Origin: Streptomyces rishiriensis
GTDB taxonomy: Bacteria > Actinomycetota > Actinomycetes > Streptomycetales > Streptomycetaceae
Reading direction: 5' to 3'
DNA: 64,000 nt
NCBI RefSeq assembly: GCF_030815485.1
Contig: NZ_JAUSWV010000002.1
Location: 6,510,001 to 6,574,000 of the forward strand
Part shown: positions 58,426 to 64,000 of the stretch, in pieces
Numbering within the stretch: the first letter of the stretch is position 1
How the letters are laid out: every line of letters starts with the position of its first letter
Program-made: the position numbers and the translations under genes
The notes under the pieces: model-generated
What the model was told of the DNA's origin: nothing
Databases searched by the model: none
The model's input: only the letters and a program-made list of their open reading frames with translations

Positions 58426-60075
58426 TCAGCCGCGGGGTTGGGCCCGCTCGACGATCGACGCCAGGTCCAGGCTGTGGGGCAGGGTCCCGAAGGCCGCGCC
58501 CCCGTCCCCGCCCAACCGCGACGCGCAGAACGCGTCGGCGACCTCCGGCGGCGCGAATCGCACGAGCAGTGCACCCTGAAGCACCAGAGCGAACCGCTCG
58601 GCCAGCCGGCGTGCCCGCCCCTCGACGCCGTCCAGATCGGCCAGTTCCGTCAGCAGGCTCTTGATCGCCTTGTCCAGCCGGTGATCGGCCCCACGCGCCT
58701 GACCCACCTCCTGGAGATAGGCGTTCAGCGCCTGCGGCTCCCGCTGCAGCGCGCGCAGCACGTCCAGCGCCTGGACGTTGCCCGCGCCCTCCCAGACGGA
58801 GTTCAACGGCGACTCGCGCACCAGCCGGGGCATCCCCGACTCCTCGACGTAACCGTTTCCACCCAGGCATTCCGACGCCTCCACCGCCACCGGCGCACAG
58901 CGCTTGGTCACCCAGTACTTGGCCGCCGGAACCGCGATCCTCAGCAGGGCCCGCTCCTGCTCCCCACCGTCGTCGTAGGCCGCCGCGAGCCGCAGCGCGA
59001 GCGCGGTCGCCGCCTCCGACTCCAGCGCGAGGTCGGCCAGAACGTTGCGCATCAGCGGCTTGTCGACGAGCTTCCCGCCGAACGCCGCACGATGGCTGCA
59101 GTGATGGACCGCCTGCGCCACCGCCTGCCGCATCAGCCCGGCCGAACCCAGTACGCAGTCGAGCCGGGTCGCCGCCACCATGTCGATGATGGTGCGCACC
59201 CCGCGCCCCTCCTCACCGACCCGACGGGCCCACGTCCCGTCGAACTCGACCTCCGCGGACGCGTTGGACCTGTTTCCCAGCTTGTCCTTGAGCCGCTGGA
59301 GACGGAAAACGTTACGGGTACCGTCTTCCAGCACGCGCGGCACCAGGAAACAGGTGAGTCCGCCTTCGCCCTGGACGGGAGCCGCCTGCGCGAGCACCAG
59401 GAAACCGTCGGACATGGGCGCCGAGCAGAACCACTTGTGACCCGTCAGTTCGTAGGTCCCGTCCTCGGCGAGCGGCGTGGCGACCGTCGCGTTCGCCCGC
59501 ACATCGCTGCCGCCCTGTTTCTCCGTCATCGCCATGCCGAACAGCGCCCCGGACTTCTGACCGGCCGGCCGCAGCTCTCGGTCGTAGATCGTCGACGTCA
59601 GCCGGGGCACCCACTCGGCGGCCAGCTCCGGATCGGCGCGCAGCGCGGGCACCGCCGCGTGGGTCATCGACAGCGGACAACCGTTTCCCGCCTCCACCTG
59701 CGTCCACACCAGGAAACCCGCCGCCCGACGCACATGGCCGCCCGGCCGCACCCAGGCATCCGTGAGATGCGCCCCGACCCCCTTGCCGAGCAGCCGGTGC
59801 CACGCCGGGTGGAAGTCGACCTCGTCGATGCGGTGGCCGTAACGGTCGTGCGTACACAGTTTCGGTGGGTTTTCGTTGGCCTGCACCGCCCACTCCTGCA
59901 GCTGGGCCGACCCGGCCGCCCGGCCGAGCGCCGACAACTCGCTGTGGGTCTCGTCGAGCAGTTCCGGATCGAGATGCCGTTCCACGGCCGCCACCAGCGC
60001 CTGATCGGCGCCGTACACGTCGTACCCGGTCAGGGGCGGGGGCTGGTTGGTCACGGTGTGCGTGGTGCCTGCCAT
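58426..60075 (-). CDS. AidB-like acyl-CoA dehydrogenase family protein
   Basis: A 549-residue flavoprotein of the AidB group of acyl-CoA dehydrogenases. Length and order match: an N-terminal extension with PPLTGYDVYGADQAL, the FAD-binding middle domain (GMAMTEKQGGSDVRANAT and TGHKWFCSAPMSDGFLVLAQ), the C-terminal domain with ECLGGNGYVEESGMPRLVRE and LNSVWEGAGNVQALDVLRAL. E. coli AidB belongs to the adaptive response to alkylation, but its enzymatic role is unclear; in actinomycetes some members act in leucine or fatty-acid breakdown. The ATG at 60075 is the natural start. It is divergent from the YihY gene. Confidence 0.9.
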   Translation of the reverse strand: MAGTTHTVTNQPPPLTGYDVYGADQALVAAVERHLDPELLDETHSELSALGRAAGSAQLQEWAVQANENPPKLCTHDRYGHRIDEVDFHPAWHRLLGKGVGAHLTDAWVRPGGHVRRAAGFLVWTQVEAGNGCPLSMTHAAVPALRADPELAAEWVPRLTSTIYDRELRPAGQKSGALFGMAMTEKQGGSDVRANATVATPLAEDGTYELTGHKWFCSAPMSDGFLVLAQAAPVQGEGGLTCFLVPRVLEDGTRNVFRLQRLKDKLGNRSNASAEVEFDGTWARRVGEEGRGVRTIIDMVAATRLDCVLGSAGLMRQAVAQAVHHCSHRAAFGGKLVDKPLMRNVLADLALESEAATALALRLAAAYDDGGEQERALLRIAVPAAKYWVTKRCAPVAVEASECLGGNGYVEESGMPRLVRESPLNSVWEGAGNVQALDVLRALQREPQALNAYLQEVGQARGADHRLDKAIKSLLTELADLDGVEGRARRLAERFALVLQGALLVRFAPPEVADAFCASRLGGDGGAAFGTLPHSLDLASIVERAQPRG

Positions 60076-60199
60076 AGCCCGAACCTACCCCCGGGTACGA
60101 CGGTCATGGCCATCCGGGAACCAGCGTGCCGCTCCCCGACCCGGTGAAGCGGCCTTGCCGGAGGTGAGTGCAGCCCCGAACGGCGGATACCTTTAGGTC

Positions 60200-61381
60200 G
60201 TGCAGCCAGGAAGTCAGTCACCCGAGCAACCCGGAAGCCCCGCCGGGCGTCTCCACCGGGCGCGTGCCCTTTACCGGAACGTTTCCAAGCGGCGGACAGC
60301 CTGGCTGCTCTTGAAGGACACCGTCAACTCCTGCATCGAGTACCGCATCCTCGGACTCGCCGCCGAAGCCGCTTTCTTCACGTTGCTGTCCGTGCCGCCG
60401 CTGCTGCTCAGTCTCATCGGCCTGCTCGGCTACGTCGACGACTGGACCGGCACCGACACGATCACCAGCCTCGAGGCCAACCTTCTCGACGCCTCCCGCA
60501 CGGTCCTCTCGGACAAGGGCGTCCGGCAGATCGCCCAGCCGATCCTCGACGACGTGATGAAGGGCGGCCGCCCCGACGTCATCTCCATCGGCTTCCTGTT
60601 CGCGCTCTGGTCGGGCTCGCGCGCGGTGAACGTCTTCATCGACACCATCACCGTGATGTACGGCCTGGACGGAGTGCGCGGGATCGTCAAGACGCGGCTG
60701 GTGGCCTTCCTGCTGTTCGTCGGAGCCCTGCTGATCGGCTCGGTCGCACTGCCGCTGATGGTCGCCGGACCGGACGCGGTGGTGAGGATCGTCCCCTGGT
60801 CGACCACTGTGGTGCAGGTCCTGTACTGGCCGGTCGTGATCGTCCTTTCCGTCGCGTTTCTGACCACGCTCTACCACGTCTCCGTACCCGTGCGCTCGCC
60901 GTGGATCGAGGACGTCCCCGGCGCGCTCGTCGCCCTCGCCATGTGGGTGCTCGGCAGTTTCCTGCTGCGCATCTACCTGACGAGCACGATCGAGGGCGCC
61001 ACCATCTACGGTTCCCTCGCCGCCGCCGTCGCCGTAATGCTGTGGATCGGCGTGTCCGCGTTCGCCGTACTGGTCGGCGCCGCCGTCAACGCCGCGATCG
61101 ACCGGGTCTGGCCGGCCGCCGCGACGGCAGCGGCCCGCGCCGCCAATGAACGGCTTCGCGAGGAGGAGGCGGCGGAGTACGTCGCCCGTATGGCGGCGAT
61201 CCGCTCCCACGAGGACGACGACCCCGACGATCCCGACATGCCGTCCGAGTTTCCCGAGAGGTGGTCCCGCTTCCTCCCGCCGGAGGACGTGACGGGACGT
61301 TTCCGGACGCATGCGAAGAGTTTTCCGAAGGTGCACGGAGGAAACGGCGGGAACACGGAACAGCGGCCTCCGGAGAAGTGA
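60200..61381 (+). CDS. YihY/BrkB family inner-membrane protein
   Basis: A 393-residue integral membrane protein with six predicted helices between about 50 and 320 (AAFFTLLSVPPLLLSLIGLL, VISIGFLFALWSGSRAVNVF, LVAFLLFVGALLIGSVALPL, VLYWPVVIVLSVAFLTTLYH and others). It ends in a long charged cytoplasmic tail rich in Glu, Asp and Arg. The family was once called ribonuclease BN by mistake; the function is unknown, possibly lipid or solute transport. The GTG at 60200 has no binding site, and GGATACCTTTAGGTC just before it could be a promoter end, so a leaderless transcript is possible. A short hairpin follows the gene. Confidence 0.9.
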   Translation: MQPGSQSPEQPGSPAGRLHRARALYRNVSKRRTAWLLLKDTVNSCIEYRILGLAAEAAFFTLLSVPPLLLSLIGLLGYVDDWTGTDTITSLEANLLDASRTVLSDKGVRQIAQPILDDVMKGGRPDVISIGFLFALWSGSRAVNVFIDTITVMYGLDGVRGIVKTRLVAFLLFVGALLIGSVALPLMVAGPDAVVRIVPWSTTVVQVLYWPVVIVLSVAFLTTLYHVSVPVRSPWIEDVPGALVALAMWVLGSFLLRIYLTSTIEGATIYGSLAAAVAVMLWIGVSAFAVLVGAAVNAAIDRVWPAAATAAARAANERLREEEAAEYVARMAAIRSHEDDDPDDPDMPSEFPERWSRFLPPEDVTGRFRTHAKSFPKVHGGNGGNTEQRPPEK

Positions 61382-61406
61382 GCCCCTGGGAAGTCGGCCG
61401 GGGGCT
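61381..61406 (+). terminator. Short hairpin after the YihY gene
   Basis: AGCCCC (overlapping the stop codon) pairs with GGGGCT across 14 nt; inner bases GG/CC can extend it. No T-run. Confidence 0.35.
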
Positions 61407-61517
61407 TGGCATCAGGCCGGGGCTGACCGGCGAGTTCGGGGCGCCCGCCTGTCCGCCCTGCTCACGGCCTGTCTAGGTTGACGGCATGAACCCCTTGCGC
61501 TGCACATAGCCGATCTG

Positions 61518-61799
61518 TTGGCGAAGACACCGAAGATCAAGGTCATCAAGGAGCTGCGCTCGTTGACCGGCTTCTCCCTTGAGACTGCCAAGGGATTCTG
61601 CGACGCCGTGGAGGGCCGACGTTTCCTCCAGGAGCAGGTCCCACCCGAGTACGGAGGCGGCAGCCTCATCTCACGGATCCGGCTGCTGCAGTCCGACGAG
61701 GACCCCTTCGAGGCCGTCAGGCTGGTGCAGGACGAGACCGGCATGACCACGGCCGAGGCCCGCCGATTCCTCGCTTTCCTCGACACCCCTGCCGACTGA
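61518..61799 (+). CDS. Small protein with L7/L12 C-terminal-like motifs
   Basis: A protein of about 93 residues. The start KIKVIKELRSLTGFSLETAK resembles the C-terminal domain of ribosomal protein bL12 (KIxVIKxVRxITGLGLKEAK). A second similar helix pair, EAVRLVQDETGMTTAEARRF, follows. Streptomyces carry several such stand-alone L12-like proteins, which may contact translation GTPases; the function is unknown. The start is uncertain: TTG at 61518 is used, with CTG immediately before it, and neither has a good binding site. The ATG at 61486 is out of frame and stops after seven codons. Confidence 0.65.
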   Translation: MAKTPKIKVIKELRSLTGFSLETAKGFCDAVEGRRFLQEQVPPEYGGGSLISRIRLLQSDEDPFEAVRLVQDETGMTTAEARRFLAFLDTPAD

Positions 61800-61829
61800 G
61801 CATCCCCCGGCCCGGACCTGCAACCACCG

Positions 61830-62270
61830 AATCCGACCGACCGTGGCCAGTCGGGATCGACGATCCACCTCGTCACGGACCGAAACGGTCTGCCGCCATC
61901 GCTGGGAATCTCCGGCGCCGGCATGCACGACAGCCCTGGTCCGGAGCCGCTCGTGCGCGGGATCCCGCCCGTCCGCTCCCGCCGCGGACCCCGCCGCCGA
62001 CGCCCTGCCAGGCTCCACGCCGGCAAGGACTACGACGACGACCACCGGAGCAACGGCTTCCCCAGAGGGGTATCCGCCACCGCGTCGCCCGCAAGGGAGT
62101 CGAGCCATGCGAGCGGCTCGGCCGTCATCGCCGGGTGGTCGAGAGGACCGTGCCCTGGCCGGCCGGCTGCCGACGTCCGCACCGCCGCTGTGAACGCCGA
62201 GCCCAGCATTTCCTCGCTTTCGTTGCCGTCGCCCGCAGCCTTCATCGGGTATCGCCGTCTCAGCAGGTGA
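61830..62270 (+). pseudogene. Relic of an IS5-family transposase (C-terminal half, frameshifted)
   Basis: From 61830 the frame reads NPTDRGQSGSTIHLVTDRNG, then HDSPGPEPLVRGIPPVRSRR GPRRRRPARLHAGKDYDDDH. Near 62058 the reading shifts and continues RVARKGVEPCERLGRHRRVV ERTVPWPAGCRRPHRRCERR and AQHFLAFVAVARSL. This is the C-terminal half of an IS5-type DDE transposase: second Asp in LVTDRNG, third acidic residue in VVERTV. The N-terminal half, both inverted repeats and target duplications are not found. Frameshifts and substitutions show it has been dead for a long time. Confidence 0.8.
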
Positions 62271-62465
62271 GCCCGGCCGACGGCGCAGATGCCGGCTACA
62301 CCCGCGTTGTCAGCGGCAGCCCACCGGGTGCGCCCACAATCAGTCCGAATCGAAGAGCTGCTTCGCTCACACGAAACCTTCCTCGAAGATCTCTTCACCG
62401 CGCTGCTCGACCAGCTGGGCTTCCCCGGGCCGCTCAGCCTCACCTGAACCATGAGAAACGAGTTT
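62271..62465. other. Gap with a possible short gene fragment
   Basis: Up to 62449 one plus-strand frame reads RIEELLRSHETFLEDLFTAL followed by LDQLGFPGPLSLT and a TGA. It looks like a genuine helical C-terminus without a beginning, and may be the tail of a gene destroyed by the neighbouring insertion element. I cannot name the family. Nothing else was seen. Confidence 0.3.
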
Positions 62466-63305
62466 CTAAGCCTTCCAGGCACCGGCCTGCGCCGACTCCT
62501 CGGCGAACTGGGTGAAGTCGCGCGGCGCGCGGCCGAGCACCTCTCGAACACCGTCGGAGAGGTGGGCGTTACGTCCGTCCAGCAGCGACTCGAACAGCTC
62601 CACCAGAAAAGCGACTTCCTCGGGCGGTACCCCGAACCCGGCCAACTGCTCGCCGTACTGACGCGCGGGCACGGGCGTGTAGGTCAGTGCGCGACCGGCT
62701 GCTCGCCCGATCGCCGCAACCGCTTCCCGAAACGTCAGCAGCTGCGACCCGGACACCTCCAGCACCCTGCCCACGTACCGGTCACCCTCGGTAAGCGATT
62801 TCACCACCACATCGGCGACATCGCGCAGGTCGACGAACGGTTCCCGCACCTCCCCGCCCGGGAACACCAACTCCCCACTCCGCCGCAACTCTTCGACCAG
62901 CGGCCCCTCACTGAAGTTCTGCGCGAACCACGCGGCCCGTACGATCGTCCAGTCCGCGCCCGACGACCGCAGCGCCTCCTCGGTCGGCAGCGCCCGCTCC
63001 TCACCGCGCGACGACAGCAGCACCAGCCGCCGCACCCCGAGGGCGACCGCCTCCCGGGCCAGCCGCCCCACCGCGTCGGCCGCGTCCGGCGCACCCACAT
63101 CCGAGGGGTACACCAGGTACGCCGCGTCAGCGCCGCGCAGCGCGGACGCCCACGTCGAGCCGTCGTGCCAGTCGAAGCCCTGGGCCCGCGAGGCCGCCCG
63201 CACCGCAAGCCCGGCCGTCTCGGCCGCTAGCGCCACCCGGCTGCCCGTACGACCGGACGCGCCGGTCACCACCACCGTCATCCGCTGTGCCGTGTTCTGT
63301 GTCAT
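62466..63305 (-). CDS. NmrA-like NAD(P)-binding protein
   Basis: A 279-residue atypical short-chain dehydrogenase. The cofactor motif is VVVTGASGRTGSRVALAAET (TGAxGxTG, typical of NmrA/QOR2-like proteins). Further motifs are VRRLVLLSSRGEER, WTIVRAAWFAQNFSEGPLVE and FVDLRDVADVVVKSLTEG. The Tyr-Lys catalytic pair is absent, so redox sensing or quinone reduction are both possible. The ATG at 63305 (MTQNTAQRM) or 63281 could be used. It is divergent from the AraC gene 80 bp away, which probably regulates it. Confidence 0.88.
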   Translation of the reverse strand: MTQNTAQRMTVVVTGASGRTGSRVALAAETAGLAVRAASRAQGFDWHDGSTWASALRGADAAYLVYPSDVGAPDAADAVGRLAREAVALGVRRLVLLSSRGEERALPTEEALRSSGADWTIVRAAWFAQNFSEGPLVEELRRSGELVFPGGEVREPFVDLRDVADVVVKSLTEGDRYVGRVLEVSGSQLLTFREAVAAIGRAAGRALTYTPVPARQYGEQLAGFGVPPEEVAFLVELFESLLDGRNAHLSDGVREVLGRAPRDFTQFAEESAQAGAWKA

Positions 63306-63385
63306 GCGTTCAGTCAACTGCCGTACAGCGCAAGGTCCCATCGCTGAACGGCTCATTCCCATAAGCGCGCGTCTACGCTGGCCGC

Positions 63386-64000
63386 ATGGACGCTCCCCCA
63401 CGCTCGAACATGCTCACCCGGGGGGACCCCCTTGCAGGCCTGCTGGAGGGTCCACGCGCGCGTGGCGCCCTCATGATCCGCGCGTGCTTCGACCCACCGT
63501 GGGCCGTACGGGTCGAGGACCGCGCCCCGCTGACGGTGATGCTCATGGTGCGCGGCGAGGGCTGGGTCGTGCCGGACGAGGGCGAGGGCGTTCGGCTGCG
63601 GGCCGGGGACCTGGCCATCGCCCGTGGCCCCGCCCCGTACACCTGCGCCGATGTTCCCGGCACACCTCCGCAGGCGCTGATCCTCCCCGCTGGACAGTGC
63701 GCGTACCCCGACGGGCGCCTCCTGAACGGCTCCATGGACCTGGGCGTGCGCACCTGGGGCGACCGGCTGGACGGGTCCACGGTCGTCCTGATCGGCACGT
63801 ACCTGATGCACGGCGAGATCAGCGGTCGGCTGCTCGACGCGCTGCCCCCACTGCTGTCCCTCACCGCCGACGTCTGGCGGTGCCCGCTCACCCCGCTGCT
63901 CATGGAGGAGATCGTCCGCGACGAACCAGGTCAGGAGGTCGTCCTGGACCGCATGCTGGACCTCCTGGTCATCGCCGCGCTCCGGGCCTGGTTCTCCCGC
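63386..64000 (+). CDS. AraC-family regulator, cupin sensor part (cut by window edge)
   Basis: The first 205 codons of a rightward gene that continues beyond the window. It begins MDAPPRSNMLTRGDPLAGLL. The cupin_6-type ligand domain follows: GALMIRACFDPPWAVRVEDR, then VMLMVRGEGWVV, RLRAGDLAIARGPAPYTCAD, a Gly-rich LIGTYLMHGEISGRLLDALP and LLMEEIVRDEPGQEVVLDRM. This is the N-terminal half of AraC regulators with the AraC_binding_2/cupin_6 domain. The helix-turn-helix should start just outside the window (LVIAALRAWFSR is the linker helix). The likely target is the divergent NmrA-like gene. Confidence 0.85.
   Translation, partial: MDAPPRSNMLTRGDPLAGLLEGPRARGALMIRACFDPPWAVRVEDRAPLTVMLMVRGEGWVVPDEGEGVRLRAGDLAIARGPAPYTCADVPGTPPQALILPAGQCAYPDGRLLNGSMDLGVRTWGDRLDGSTVVLIGTYLMHGEISGRLLDALPPLLSLTADVWRCPLTPLLMEEIVRDEPGQEVVLDRMLDLLVIAALRAWFSR

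Overview
This is a window of a Streptomyces chromosome. It is very G+C-rich with strongly G/C-biased third codon positions, GTG and TTG starts are common, and the gene content is typical of the genus: a CprB-like gamma-butyrolactone receptor homologue, geosmin synthase, a Streptomyces subtilisin inhibitor, an SAV2148-type HEPN protein, and a sulphite reductase/cys operon. The order cprB - DUF89 phosphatase - geosmin synthase, and further on sirA - small protein - cysH - cysC - cysD - cysN - ABC transporter - chelatase, matches from memory the SCO6071-SCO6102 part of S. coelicolor. This is therefore core chromosome rather than an island. I see no tRNA, rRNA, CRISPR array or intact mobile element.

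Layout. 1-6.7 kb: a cut-off gene, a methyltransferase relic, a DUF6230/DUF6114 membrane pair, a small secreted protein, a membrane-anchored AA10 lytic polysaccharide monooxygenase and a divergent secreted subtilase. 7-12.5 kb: cprB, an ARMT1-like phosphatase, geosmin synthase, a glutamine-amidotransferase-like protein and a LysR regulator. 13-23 kb: a PDZ membrane protein, a broken LysE exporter, an M24 peptidase, a kinase-like protein lacking its catalytic Asp, treZ, an FHA protein, and two paralogous M14 carboxypeptidases flanking a subtilisin inhibitor. 23-28 kb: treY and glgX, which with treZ form the route from maltodextrin to trehalose. 28-33.6 kb: a copper amine oxidase split over two genes, the HEPN protein, a DEDDh exonuclease and an APH-family kinase.

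33.8-41 kb: a sugar ABC importer (two permeases then the binding protein, no ATPase), an OleD/Mgt-type macrolide glycosyltransferase behind a predicted leaderless, operator-controlled promoter, and an MMPL exporter. 41.7-44.6 kb: a DUF1697 protein, a transglutaminase pseudogene, a ketopantoate-reductase-like protein and a TIGR03086 protein. 45-54.6 kb: one long leftward sulphur-assimilation operon. Its order of transcription is a 19-residue Cys leader peptide, sirA, a Cys-rich small protein, cysH, cysC, cysD, cysN, a short open frame, a Ssu/Tau-type ABC transporter and a sirohydrochlorin chelatase. It takes up sulphonate or sulphate, activates it, reduces it to sulphide and makes the sirohaem cofactor. 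Many of its junctions are 4-bp ATGA overlaps. 54.7-64 kb: a GNAT acetyltransferase, a secreted protein, a GAF regulator, an AidB-like acyl-CoA dehydrogenase, a YihY membrane protein, an L7/L12-like small protein, an IS5-type transposase relic, an NmrA-like protein and the first part of an AraC regulator.

Two general traits stand out. Short G+C-rich tandem repeats (7 to 40 bp units) have accumulated between genes and in dead genes, most strikingly at 38255-38528 and 44611-44900. At least four gene relics sit in the gaps, so the spaces between these conserved genes are being eroded and expanded.
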